From contig BFEA01000164.1 in the NCBI GenBank assembly GCA_003427395.1, forward strand, positions 1,416,672-1,461,837: DNA of 45,166 bases, in the 5' to 3' direction. The stretch is from Chara braunii (Eukaryota > Streptophyta > Charophyceae > Charales > Characeae). Position 1 is the stretch's first letter. Every line of letters starts with the position of its first letter. Below, in pieces: positions 1 to 11,169 of this stretch. Below the pieces are notes generated by a model. It did no database searches and was not told the origin of the DNA. It saw only the letters and a program-made list of their open reading frames with translations. The position numbers and the translations under genes were made by a program.

Positions 1-356
1 TCTCAAGAAGGAACTCACAACCTCACGGTAAGAAGTGATGAAGAGGGTAGATAAGGTTAAGAGCAACGTACCTCATTATAGCCGCCCCCAACCACAGATA
101 TTCTCACCAGATGACCTGATGGCGATTGCGATGACCAGTCACTGCATCGACACAACCAGCATTGTCTCGCCGCTCCACCTCGAACACCCGATATACACAC
201 CGTAGCCTTCGTGGCGATCCCCTCTCCTCCTGGGTCGCCACACCTTGTCTCCGCCCTCCTCACTACACACTCCCTACGGCCTCACTCACCAAGCAGACCG
301 CATGTATGTACCGCATAGGCAGAAGACAAGCGCCAAATGAGCACAATCGTACCACA

Positions 357-368
357 GCTCTGCTACCA
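357..368 (-). other. Primer-binding site, tRNA-iMet type, one mismatch
   Basis: On the minus strand this reads TGGTAGCAGAGC, one base away from the usual plant TGGTATCAGAGC complementary to initiator tRNA-Met. It lies 3 bases after an LTR-like end ...TTGCA (minus strand; 372-376 on plus). The right-edge element has the same arrangement (TTGCA, short spacer, PBS-like sequence). Confidence 0.6.
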
Positions 369-371
369 AAT

Positions 372-1287
372 TGCAAGGAAACTGAGCAATAGCGAACTTC
401 AGCAATCAAACAGCATCATACACAAGACCAGATAGTCGTGACCTCGAACCAAGAGCAGAATTGCATCACGAGTTTCACCAAATAAGAGCACACCACAAGT
501 TCATAATTGACAATGCTGGTATAGTCTCATCATCATCATCAACGAAGAACCAATGTTGATAACCTATCTGGCACTCGGAGCCCAGACTACAGATGGCAGA
601 TCCTATCTAGCCTAGTCTACAATGCCGAAGATGACGTCAACATCTTTCCCGGAGTACAAGCATACAGTGACCAATGTTGCACGCTTCCAGCACCAGGTAT
701 GTCTCTCGCCTCACTCACAACCTCGTTCCCCAACACACAGATGCCACTCGCACCCAAGGACCACCCTGCGCCTCACCCAGCTCATAGCAACGCAGCTCGG
801 CTATGGCTGCCTGCTCCTTCCTGCTTGCCCGTGAGCGCATGAGCGCTGGCCAGCTATTAGTGCAGCAGTGCTTGCGCAGCATGCAGCCAGCACCCGAATG
901 CCCAATGTGGAGGCAGGCCCTTTGCTATATGGAAGTGGCCTGCCTGCTTGCTGTCCCAGGCTGCGCTGGGCTTTTCCCGAGAAGCTTCAGGTAGGCTGAG
1001 GCCCAGTCCACACAACTTAAGCCCTGGGCCTGTAGTGGTTGCTCGCGCCCAACTGTCAACGGCCTGTGTTAGGCCCACATCCCGTATCCAGCCCAGGACC
1101 TGCCTTTGATTCATGTAAACAGGCTGCCGAGGGCGTGGGTTCTTCCAACCAACTGGTGCTTCGCAACTGCCTGAATTTCCTGAATTGTGCGGTGACCGAA
1201 ATAGGGGCCCTAAGACCCTCGTCGGGCTTGGCTTCACTTAGGGCGGCCGACGTGCTGCTTGGCAGGGCCCCAAAGGGGCTCATCCGG
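372..1287 (-). repeat. 5' LTR of left-edge element
   Basis: About 0.9 kb, GC-rich in the middle. Collinear anchors with the inverted copy at 39.5-40.5 kb include TTGCAAGG at the end, CACCAGGTAYGT near 688, CGGCTATGG near 801, TCCAACCAACTGG near 1146 and CTTCACTTAGGGCGG near 1231. The ORFs in this stretch (for example 857-1237 minus) have no recognisable domain and are explained by the LTR. Confidence 0.55.
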
Positions 1288-4114
1288 GGCATAAGCCTCG
1301 CACTTCTGCTAAAAGTGGAAATATTCATTTGTTTTTGCAAGGTCGTTCTCCTCTCCCGCGCGCAGCCTATATCTCCCATCGCACCGAACCTGCATTCTTA
1401 TCGTGAAATACGAGTACGCCATTGAGCTCGCAGTGCTTGAGAACCCGCATTTAGGATTTTCACTCTCCCGTTTTCGTCCAGGAACGGGTGAGTTAGACGG
1501 TTTTTGCTCCAACCATGGCCATTTCTCCCGACACTCCGCGCAATCTTTCTCCTACCTGACTCTCTCTATGCTACTTCTCATACTAGTCCTATCCCGCCAT
1601 CAGATTCGCCTCACCTCATATCCCCCAACTCTCCTCTCACCTAACTCTGTCAAGAATCGGTAGTGCGTTCACTCTCCTTCCCACCATAGCCGCACCTCCC
1701 ACTCTTTCTCGCACCTCAATCATCTACTATCTCTTATCTCACTAACTTATTACTAAAACTAATATTAGATTCCTGTTCGCCCGGCCAAAAAAAAACCATC
1801 CAGCATCTACTCTTCCCCGATTTCATCGAGAAACGGGCGAGTCACACTCCTCTCGCCCCGCCATAGTTGTTCCCCTATCGTTGTGCTCCTTCCTTCACAT
1901 GTATCCGCCGCAGTCCATCGACCAGGTTCATCCCTCCCCTTTCTCTGCGTTTTTGCTGCCTCGGTTACTACCGCGGCATCCAGTAGGCAGTGTTTCGACA
2001 CTACCCAACACAGTCCATTGTGCTCGGCCGGTCTAACGATTACATGAGAAACTCCGACGAAAACCAGCTACTAGCTGGTTCGAATAGTCTTCCGCTCCTA
2101 GACCCAAGTCCATCGAACGATGTTCACGGTCGCATCTCTGTCGGCTTCCACGTGCTTCTTTCGGCACCGACTGTGGTTAGTGGGAGGGCACAGGGCCTGC
2201 TGCGATGCCACATCATGATCTAGGCGAGGCGGGCCCCGGTGCAGATCTTGGTGGTAGTAGCAAATATTTGAATGAGAACTTTGGAGGACCGGGGCGGAGA
2301 GGGGTTTCTCGTGAGCAGCCGTTGCAGCGGCTCCCACAGTGTGTCGGGCCGCTCTGCTCTACTGCGCCCGAGCATCCTCACACATAGACCTCTTACAGCA
2401 GATGGTGGCTAGCCGACGGTGCACTCGCAGTGACCCCCGCCACCCTCAGGTGGCGGCCCCACAAGCCCCGGTCGAAATATTCTCCAATTCCTCTTTCCTA
2501 AAGCTATCGACGCTCTCCAAATGGGAAGTGAGGGAAGCCACGACCACGGAGCCCACCCCCCCTACCTCGCGTTGACCTCTTCGGTCTGAGTCTCCCGACG
2601 AGCGGGTAGTGGAATTCTGCCTGCGCCCCGAACACGCGCAGGTCCGAACGACCCCTAAAACCAGCGCCGCGATCCACCTAAAAAACTGAAAAAAGTAATA
2701 ATAATCACAAAAATAGAAGTCAAGTCGCAAGACTAGGAGGGCACTGTGGACGGCAACACCATGAGGGATAGCCTCGTCGGACCCTCAACCTCTCGATCCC
2801 TTCACGCTACTTCAATACTCCTGCATCATCACTGGCTGGTCTCGATCCTTGAATTTTCTGGATGAAAGTTCGTTACCGTAACCCGTAGTGGTAGGCCCAA
2901 GGCTAGGTTTAGACCTCGCCATAGACCAGATAAGCAGCTACCGCTATACGTGCGGGCTCACCGAGCACGACCCGGTCACTCTCTCATCTTTTCGGCTAAC
3001 CCTCCATGGTTATCACGACCCGCGCCTACCCTCACACTCTGCCTAGCATGCGGAACCATACCGTCGTCGACGTCGCCGTTCGCACGTATGCACATGTCGC
3101 AATCAACCAACAATCTTTTTAATCCTAGTTTAATCAGAAATTAAAAAAACTTAGCCGGCGACCATGTCGGCTTCACCATCATCAACAAGAAGAGAGATCA
3201 CGAGCGCCTGCGCGCCCCCACACGCTACTCTAGTCAACCATTCAGTCAGCGTAAACAAAAGACACAACCGCGACTCTCGCGGTGTACTCAAACTTGAATC
3301 CAATTTATTTCCTGTCACTTCAAAAAAACAGGGCGGATACCCTTGTTAAGGATTCTTGCACCGACGGCGAGGCATGTCTCCACTGTTCACTCGAAAGACA
3401 AAACAATATGGCGGTGTATCTTGCCTCGTCTAGCGGAAGATTCATCCTCATTTTGCTCAGGGCCGCAGTTCCCTACTGACGAAATGAGCAAAATAGAATG
3501 AATCTTCCCCTGTGGGAAGATGCACACCAACAATTTTTTCCTTTTGTGCCAATCGTGAATAGTGGAGCTGACGACATTGCCTTGAGCCTCACTGCTCGTC
3601 ACCTTGAGCACACACACACAATGAGAGATCACACGAAGTCCACACTGGAGACTAGAGATGCAAAGTCCAGATAAGCACAACTTAGAAATTCCATCACATT
3701 ATCATATTAAGCAGTTTCAGATTTCCAGTCACCAGTGCTCATCAGCGCAGAGTTCAGCAACCCAACTCCAACATCCCCATCCAAGGTAGGTAACTCTCTT
3801 CTCTCTCTGTCGCCCTCTCTCTCTCTGTGTCTTCTTGATGCATGCACTAACTCTCTCCCTCTACTCTCTCTCCCTCCCTCTCTCTCTCCTTGAGGATCTT
3901 GACTCTGAATACATCCGCTACCCACTTAGCTCTATCTCCTACTACTAGCTATGTGGCTATGGCTGCATTCCCTCTCAGCACAGTGCTGTCGAGCAGGGTT
4001 CTCGTGCATGCCACCCGCAGATAGCACACAAGCGCTCCGACAACACTTCCGCACTTCTCCCAAACGAGCCATCTCCCTGAAATGTGGCTGGCCCGTCCTT
4101 ACTTTGACTCGGAT
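1288..4114. other. No recognisable gene
   Basis: ORFs here are short, on both strands, and show no domain I recognise. The sequence has no long open frame and only simple-sequence features such as the pyrimidine tract at 3792-3890. I see nothing else to annotate. Confidence 0.5.
3792..3890 (+). repeat. CT-rich pyrimidine tract
   Basis: About 100 bases of interrupted CTCTCT and CCCTCT runs. Low-complexity sequence; the opposite strand encodes spurious RERE-type peptides. Confidence 0.85.
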
Positions 4115-4117
4115 TGA

Positions 4118-4135
4118 GGGGCTCGTTAGACACTC
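4118..4135 (+). repeat. Left terminal inverted repeat
   Basis: 18 bases, perfect inverse of 6212-6229, preceded by target duplication TGA at 4115-4117. Confidence 0.75.
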
Positions 4136-6211
4136 GTTGTGCACGTAAATCCCCCGAGGAAAATTGCGTTCCACCTATCCTTGGGGATGAAAACGAAAAA
4201 AACAAGTGAAAACGTTTCCTTGGAGAATCCTTGCGGCGTTCGCGGGCTGCAGCCATTTGGTGGCATTCCCCAAGGGACCTCCCGAAGTCCCTTGGAGGTC
4301 AAGGATCCGCGATAATCGGAGTGGCGAGGGCACCCGTCGTCGGCAGATGGTCCATTGGAGCTCCTACCGGGCAGCGCACGAACATCTTGGGTTTTCAACG
4401 TTCAACGGTAACCGTTGGTGGCCAGCCGGCCCCCCGCGGACGTCGTCGATCAGTGTTCTCCCTCGCAGTGAGTGCCGCCAAACGGAAATGGGCCGAACGG
4501 TCGGCAAATTCGAATACTTCAGCTGACCCCCCTTGCTCCGATTGCCCAGTGTATTCCACGACGAAAAATGTTACAAGGCATTTGTCCCATGCTGGGGTCT
4601 GCCGTTTGCAGCCCTCTTCGTCGTCGTTTGCTGGAGGTATACCGTCGTCGTCTAGCTACTGCCCTTCCCCACTTGCCTGTCATGGCTGATGTCTTTCGAA
4701 GGCTGCCGCTACTGCTCCTGTTCATCCTTTTGCTTGTCCTTGTCGTCTTCTTTCACGTCTACTTCCTCTGCAGGGTGCCTGGACGTACATGTAAGAGGCG
4801 GTCTGCGAAGAAGGACGTCAGCATGTACAGGCGGCAGGCGAAGAGCAGGTCTTCAATGGACCATTCCAGAAGCCACCACGTAGGCCACAGCCCGACTCGC
4901 AGTGCAAGGGCGTATGACCCGTTAGAGTGCGTGTGTCATATGCTGTCCTCTACCGACTGCTCCCTTCATAGTCTCCGTTCAGTGGACCTTCACCGTCGTT
5001 GAAGAATTACGGCCTTGTCGTATGTGTTGTTGATGGCCGACCTCTATTGAAGGTTGCCACTGCTGCTCCTAGTCACAATTTTGCTTGTCGTGGTCCTCCC
5101 GTTCCACGTGTGCTTCCTCTATTGTTGATGGTCGACCTCTATCGAAGGCCTCCAGCAGAGAAGACGAGGGATCGACACCGACTGCAGTCGACATCAACAT
5201 AGGCAGCGCATCCTGCAGGCGTTAGCCCAAACTGGATGCAATCGCCATCGCCCGAAAGACACGTGGCGACATACACAGCTTCTCCTAAAAGTACCCCTCT
5301 GTCGCATCATCGCATTGCCTGAGGTCCTCCCATGCCCCCCCCGTCCTCCTTTTCATCCACCACCTCGGCGTCGCTCGTGGAAGAACACTGCAACCCATGG
5401 CGCAGCAAACCTGAACTGCAGCCTCCGTGATGGCCACGATATCCAGCCCTTCGAGCGGAACTTGATGAAGCGTTTTCCTCCTCCGCTCGCGGATCTCTGC
5501 TCTCATTCTGCCCAATGCCCTCTCCTGCTGACAACGAAAGAGCACGACCATCACGGCTGCCGCCACGACCGTCTTCTCAATCGTCGTCAACTTCACGCGT
5601 CCGTTATCGCTGCCGCCCTCCATCGGCACGTGTGCTGCAATGCTCCTGAACCACGTAAATACAAGAGCCTACCAACTCGCCACGACCACGGTAACCTCAG
5701 CGCCAAGTCCCCGGCGACGTTCCCCGCGTGTGCTCGACTCAAAACATAGGCGCGGCAGCATGCAGAGGCGATGGTGATGGACCTTCACAGGGCGCTCACA
5801 TATTTGTGACGACATACGAGGACTCCCTGCATCACTGCAAATGCCCGTTTCCACCATCGCAGATATGGATGCCACCTGCCCCGCGTCGCCGTCGTGACGT
5901 CCAGCACCCAATTTGAAATTCGATTTTCGACCGGGGAGGTCCATTGCTTTTGAAGGTTTTTTTTTTCCGGTCGCCAGCGCCTTTCAAAATTTCCCGTCTT
6001 TGGCAGCTGGACCACACCGTAGCAAGACGGACATCACCCAATGGACCAAGGCATTGCCCCTCCCACGACTGACTATAATATTATGAAAATGGCTGCCGGC
6101 GGCCGAAAGGAATCATCCTTGGGAGACCACCCCAAGGATAGGTGGAACGACGACGGGAATTTCCTTGAAAACCCCCAAGGAAACTTCCTTCGGCCCCGAG
6201 AACACTCCAAG

Positions 6212-6229
6212 GAGTGTCTAACGAGCCCC
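6212..6229 (-). repeat. Right terminal inverted repeat
   Basis: 18 bases, perfect inverse of 4118-4135, followed by TGA at 6230-6232. Confidence 0.75.
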
Positions 6230-6364
6230 TGAGCCTGAACTCGTCCAGCCTCTGCTTCCTTTGGTTTGACTTGGTCCCGGTACCACATGCCCACGGCCTG
6301 TTTGCTTCGGAATGCTGAGGCCTGGTATTTTCCCTAATTTACATTGGTGTGTTGCTGCTTGGGT

Positions 6365-6560
6365 TTGTGAGTCACGACTTTTCATCTGTGGAACACAACT
6401 TTTGACTGTTGGATGTGACTCTTGCTTCTGGGACACGACTTTTTCCTGGAGAAGTGTCCTTTGCCTGTGGGATATGACCTTTCAATATGAGAAGTGTCCT
6501 TTGCCTGTGGACTAACTTTTGCCTTTGGTATGTGACCCTTTCACTGGGTACCCGTTGGAG
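6365..6560 (+). repeat. Degenerate minisatellite, unit about 26-28 bp
   Basis: Successive units resemble CTGTGGGATATGACTTTTNCCT with much variation, giving recurring 'WD..F' and 'CPL/VLC' peptide motifs in one frame. No gene product recognised. Confidence 0.55.
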
Positions 6561-6628
6561 TTGACTCATGGGGCACCCGAATGTGACCTTTCTGAAATTG
6601 CCCGACTTGGCTCCTTTTGGCCGGAGAC

Positions 6629-6984
6629 TTTGACCGTGAGATTCGAATTTGGGGTCTGCATCGTGGAATGCCTTTCAACATGCACAAAGGACAAAAAGAA
6701 TGGTGGTGTATATTCCCTCATTGTCGTTTGCTCATTTGGTGAGTGCTGGGGCAGGGATTACGGAGAAAGAAAGCATCAGGGGAAAATACTGCGCCGTACT
6801 TCTTCTTTGACCCTGAGAGTCGAATTTGGGGTCTGCATCGTGGAGTGCCTTTCAACATGCACAAAGGACAAAAAGACCGGTGGTGTATATTCCCTCATTG
6901 TCGTTTGCTCATTTGGTGAGTGTTGGGGCAGGGATTACGGAGAAAGAAAGCATCAGGGGAAGATACTGCACCGTACTTCTTCTT
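6629..6984 (+). repeat. Two-copy tandem duplication, 177-bp unit
   Basis: Unit 1 (6629-6805) and unit 2 (6806-6984) are nearly identical. The unit is 59 codons long, so the open frame at 6519-7070 (183 residues) stays open and contains the same Cys-containing peptide twice (FGVCIVECLSTCTKDKK in each). That ORF has no recognised domain and may only be open by chance plus duplication. Confidence 0.85.
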
Positions 6985-7554
6985 TCCCTTTTTTACATGT
7001 CATGAGTAGTGGAGTGGGCCTCGAAGGTGTGCCGACCCTGTGGGGCACCTCCCGTCATGCGCGGAGGTGAAGAAAAAGCCTGGGCAAGGTACTGGCGGTT
7101 TATGGAGGTGATAAGAGCATCCTCCTTAAGTGGCCCCTTGCGTTGAAGGCTCCATCTATTGGTGGGGAGAGGCACCGGCTGGAAATCAGGTCCACCATTT
7201 AGTTAGAATGATGATATAATGATTGTCTCTAACTATTGACTACAGAAGTCGATGTAGATTACTTCTTGAGCTCAAAAGACTGGGTACTGCCAACTACCTA
7301 TCTAACCTTGATCAGCAGCCCCGTCCCTGCCCCCACTGTCTTTTCCTTTTCTTTATCATATTTGTCTCCCTCGAAAACTCCTGTCTCTTCTCCCTAGGGC
7401 AATGTTGATTTCTGCTATTATGGCGCTGAGGGCCTAACTACCATGCCCAGGCACTTACCCGGGCTAACACTGGCATTACACTGGCATTCCCTAAGAGGTT
7501 TTGATGTTAGTCGGCTTCCAGGGCTGTGCCTGTGCCAGTTCTTCCTCCCATTTT

Positions 7555-7975
7555 TCATTTGAACATTATTGTGTTTCCTGCCAGGCTTCCAAGTTTTCCT
7601 TCACCGAGGGTGTTGTTAATGAATTCGGCCCTGATCTCCTGCTCTTGATATGCCCGCTTTGCAATATGCCAATGAGCTGGTACTCTGTGCGAAGCATTTC
7701 CAGAAGCACGTCCCGCCCTTCTTGCGCTCGCACCTGCTGGCCGCCTAGTGATTCCATGCACCTTCTCTTTCAGGCTAGCCACAGTGTCAGGCGTCTCAAG
7801 TGTCTGTAGAGCTTTCCCTTCTAGCAGCTCCAAAACACCAGTGAGAATGATGACATCATCAATTGACAGTGTCTTGTTCCATAGCTTTCCACAGGGACCG
7901 AACCCTCCGCCAGATTTGTTCTGCCTTCAGGCTTTGAAATTTTTAGAAATTGGGTTGGCACAGTTTTTGGAACGA
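7555..7975 (-). pseudogene. Coding-like scrap, unrecognised
   Basis: On the minus strand the stretch reads as protein-like, charged, helix-prone sequence that switches frame. One frame gives SLKAEQIWRRVRSLWKAMEQ and ends at an apparent shift near 7866. The next frame gives LELLEGKALQTLETPDTVAS and, further on, a third frame gives VLLEMLRTEYQLIGILQ around 7640-7700. This looks like coding sequence with indels, or exon pieces around an unrecognised intron. I do not recognise the family. No start codon, promoter or splice site can be assigned with confidence. It could be a host gene fragment or part of an unknown element. Confidence 0.3.
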
Positions 7976-8509
7976 GTTTCCCAGATTTCTGAGTGCAAGA
8001 CAGGAAACACTTGGTTTCCATTAGCTGACGGGGACCCATGAATCCTAGCTCCAACACCCCGTACGGTTGAAGTTTAAGATTTCAACGTGTTTATGAGAAA
8101 ATACTTTCCGTTGGCCTGATTTACTATGAGCTCCCAACACGAGTACGTTTTTTTTGTGTACTCTGTGTGTTTTATACTCGCTTGCTGAGTCTGAGTCTGT
8201 GTCTGTGTGCTAGCTCTATTCTCGGGCCGCGTTTCTGTCTCAGGAAGGGCGGAGTGGAAAGTTGCTGATATTGGAGTGGTAGGGCTGAAACTTCGGCGGA
8301 ATTGTAGAGCGGATGGACGTAATGGAAATCGTAGAATGGACAGGAACGACCCAACACGTCAGCAGCAGGATGACGTTCATCTATGGCCCCGATCACTGCC
8401 AGAGCCGGGGGTGGAAGGCTTAGCGGTTTAGGGATTGCAGGTCCATTAGATAGCGGGCTGGTTTTCACGAATGTCTTTTTGGAAAGGGTAGATGTGAAGG
8501 TCCCGCCGG

Positions 8510-8832
8510 TCTCGAGACGAAGGGGTGAGGAAGGAGGAGATAGAGATGGAGCTGGAAGGGACATCACAACTCCGACACAGACTCAACATGGACGTATTTC
8601 AAATAGTTCAAATGAAGAATGCATGAAAATACAGAGTGCAGCTGGGGTATACCCGCATCGGACTGATTCAACTGGATTGGCCTGGCCTGGTATCATCAGT
8701 GGTGCCGGGCAGGACTGGACTGGACTGAATAACCATGTGGCCTATGAGATCAGGCCAGCGGCCTCGTCCCACAAGCCAAATAGGCAATTAGCCTTGGCTA
8801 TAGGTCAGGGTAGCTAGAGGCCTGTTGCACAA
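8510..8832 (+). repeat. Dispersed repeat, copy 1 (second copy at 29747)
   Basis: Collinear and clearly related to 29747-30055 on the same strand: CTCGAGAYGAAG at the start, GGGGTATACCC in the middle, CATGTGGCCT and GGTAGCTAGAGGCC near the end. Similarity stops abruptly outside. No coding potential is recognised. Possibly a fragment of an LTR or SINE-like family. Confidence 0.7.
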
Positions 8833-9348
8833 TATAGGAAATGGAATGTAGCATGATACAATCCTAAAGTCCTGGAGGCAATTGCCTCAGTGCTGAGAGC
8901 GAAAGATGGCAATATAGCACAAGATAATTTTGTGTCGCTGAACCACTAAGAGTGGGATGGTCTTAAAGGGGGTGAATGCAGCCTAAGAACTGAAACTTCT
9001 GGGGGAAGTCACACACAGAGGTGGGATAGGTCATCAGGCTCGGGGCGGGGGAGTGGTATCGAAACAAAACCAATGATCCTAACAGATTGACCATCAAGGC
9101 GGGTAATGCTCGACAAAAGGGTGACTACATGTAGGGTGGATCATGAAACGGAAGGGAGCTGGGAATAAAGGGATATGCCTAACTGAAGGCATGCAATGGC
9201 CGACACTAGGGTGATGAGGGTAGTGGGTGAGGAAACATGCACACAACTCACCAACTGGGGGAGGAAGCTCGGTATGGGAGAAGGGAAGCCAAGATAACGC
9301 TACGGTCCCAATGCCAATGCAATATGAAGGGAGAGCCCAACTTTGGGA

Positions 9349-9546
9349 GAACCAACTCAACGAGAACCACAAGGCGTCACACAAAAGTGAATGTACAACG
9401 TAGGCTGGTGGCGTGACGTAGTCACGTGTAATGTAGCGTAAGCCGGTGAACCAACTAAGTGAGAACCATAAGGCGTCACACGAAAGTGAATGTACAACGT
9501 AGGGTGGTGGCGTGAAGTAGTTACGTGTAATGTAGCGTAAGTTGGT
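9349..9546 (+). repeat. Two-copy tandem duplication, 99-bp unit
   Basis: Units start at 9349 and 9448 and differ at only a handful of positions. The unit is a multiple of 3, so the minus-strand frames here contain a repeated peptide; I do not regard them as genes. It lies just downstream (minus sense) of the chromodomain frame, so it may be in the 3' UTR or LTR of that element. Confidence 0.85.
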
Positions 9547-9694
9547 GAAGTTGCTGAATTTTTTTTTGTTGAAGTAGTCGAGGTCGATGTCGAAGCAGAG
9601 CCGCAAAACGCTGACATCCTGAGGTAGAGTTGATGATGAAGTACATGATAGTGTGAGTTAGTGAGGAGATGGTAGGTGATAAGAGTGTTAGTCG

Positions 9695-10303
9695 TCAAGA
9701 CGCCGATGATGAGGACAAGTGCTTTGTGGACACGCGGAGGCGTCTGTTGACGGACGACCTCAGAGGGAGCATGCTCGACTCCTTAGCCAGAGGAGGAGGA
9801 AGAGGGTCAGTCGGTTGAGCATGAGCTGACGTCTCAACACGATGAGCAAGATCGTATGCACGCACTAACATCCTAGTGTGCTGCAAGTGCACGAGGGGTT
9901 CCCAAGTAGCCTCCTCATCAGGGTAGCCCTTCCAATGCACAAGGTACTCGATGAGTGAAGGGGTATTGTCGGTAACTCGACGAGATACGATGTCGGAAAT
10001 GACGAACTCCTTGCATGATAGGTGGAGGGCGCTCATACGGGTGTTCGGCGAAGTGCTCAGACGATCTGCGATAAGGAAGCAACAAGGACACGTGGTAAAC
10101 ATCGTGTACGCAAGCCTGTCGAAGATAATTGGGCAGCGTCGCACAGAAGTTGATCGGACTAGTGACAACGTCAGAATGACGGCCTGAAGGATGCGGCATG
10201 GATTGAAGAAGCGACACCTGAACTTGCGAAGCGTATCCACTTCGAGTTGCAAGTGGCGGGCGTCGACGAGCATATCATCACCGACATCGAATGGATGATC
10301 CAT
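9695..10303 (-). pseudogene. Integrase C-terminus plus chromodomain
   Basis: A 202-residue open frame. Residues about 1-40 (FDVGDDMLVDARHL) resemble the beta-rich C-terminal part of Ty3 integrases. Residues about 105-155 form a chromodomain with the typical order V-x-x-I, YLVHWKGYPDEEATWEP and a terminal helix. In chromoviruses this module directs integration by binding modified histone tails. The protein then ends in a Pro/Ser-rich, basic tail. The middle part looks out of frame relative to family expectation, so indels are likely. It should be read as the end of a pol polyprotein, not an independent gene. Confidence 0.75.
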
Positions 10304-11169
10304 TCACGATCAGTATGCTCGTGCAACCATACGAGTCTGGGAGGTGTGCGCGCTTAATAAGCGCTGCCACATGTGTGACCCAAACATCAACCACATGACA
10401 ACTTGTGTCTGGGTGTAACCGCAACGGTCGCAGAAAATCCGGGGGTACGCAAGGGTGGTAGACGAGGTCGCAATAGAGTGGCGACATCCCCGTAGCTGGC
10501 AAAACGGTGTGGTTGTAAGTAATCTTCGCATGGGCTAAGTGTAAGTCCCACTGTCGGTTATCCGTAACAAACTTTCAGAGGATATTACCGAGAGTTTTAT
10601 TGGTAACCTCAGTCTGACCATCCGTTTAAGGGTGGTAAGACGACGCGAAGTGGAGCTAAGATCGATACACGTTGAGTAGACGTTAGAGCGTGCTGGCAAA
10701 GTACGGGTCACGGTCAAAGATGATGCTTTGAGGTAAGTTGTGATCTCTCACGACTTGGTTAAAGAATGTCAGCGACCTCATGAGCGCTAATGTGGTAGCG
10801 GCACGGGACAAAAGGTGTACGCTTCATAAAGTGACTGACGACGGCCAAAATAGCATCATAACCGTGCTTAGTGGGAGGGTCGAGGGGGGCAACAAAATCC
10901 ATAGAGATGGAATGCCAACGGCCTTCGGGTATGGGTAAAGGCTGCAATAACCTGTACAGAAGGTGGTTCACAATATTCAACTCCTGGCAGATAGGACACT
11001 CCTGGATATAGCTCATGATGAATTCCTTATGTTTGGGTCACTCATACAGAAGGTTAATGCGAGCGAACGTCTTTCGGAAGCCCATAGGACCGGCAACTGC
11101 CTGGTCATGAAACTCGGCTACTGGCTGGACATAGAGTGGTCAAGTGGAGGGAAAACAAACATGTGAGTT
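10304..11169 (-). pseudogene. Integrase core, disrupted
   Basis: The open piece at 10759-11016 carries the zinc-finger Cys pair (CPICQ) and the first catalytic Asp context (SMDFVAPLD). After a frameshift near 10766 the second Asp context (FDRDP) follows, then stops, then YHP-stop-TDGQTE with the catalytic Glu. That stop at 10626-10628 replaces the usual Gln codon (CAA to TAA on the minus strand). All three catalytic acidic positions are therefore still visible but cannot be in one protein. The upstream His pair region is degraded (HDQAVAGPMGF, with Pro where His is expected). The family role is insertion of element cDNA into the chromosome. Confidence 0.75.

Larger units (their letters stand above)
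1..1287 (-). mobile_element. LTR retroelement, 5' end only, runs off left edge
   Basis: Minus-strand element of which only the 5' LTR (about 372-1287), a primer-binding site (357-368) and some leader (1-356) lie in the window. It was recognised because six short blocks between 360 and 1250 match, in inverted orientation and the same order with similar spacing, blocks between 39550 and 40535, where a plus-strand Ty3 element begins. The match continues a little way past the PBS into the leader. No coding domain of the element is in the window. The outer LTR edge near 1287 is a guess from where similarity fades. Confidence 0.6.
4118..6229. mobile_element. 2.1-kb TIR DNA transposon, probably non-autonomous
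   Basis: The left end GGGGCTCGTTAGACACTC (4118-4135) is repeated perfectly in inverted orientation at the right end (6212-6229). Directly outside each end is TGA (4115-4117 and 6230-6232), a 3-bp target duplication. A second matching block, GTTCCACCTATCCTTGGGG, lies inside both ends (4168-4186, and inverted around 6130-6150), so subterminal sequence is shared too. A 3-bp duplication with G-rich ends is typical of the PIF/Harbinger superfamily, whose usual target is TWA, so the assignment is tentative. The longest internal frames (4472-5002 plus, 5315-5749 plus) show no transposase motif. One has a Leu/Val-rich run near 4700-4760 followed by Arg/Lys-rich sequence. The interior also carries a degenerate repeat (4681-4780 against 5030-5140). 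Confidence 0.7.

Noticed and set aside
857-1425. ORFs of 107-128 residues on both strands
   Set aside because: They overlap each other and lie in or beside an LTR recognised by similarity to 39.5-40.5 kb.
4472-5002. ORF of 176 residues as a membrane protein (Leu/Val run)
   Set aside because: It lies in the TIR element, the hydrophobic run is encoded by a CTT/CTG-rich low-complexity stretch, and a degenerate second copy nearby is not open in the same way.
6629-6984. Tandem repeats as a CRISPR-like array
   Set aside because: Only two copies, long units, no spacers; eukaryotic repeat context.
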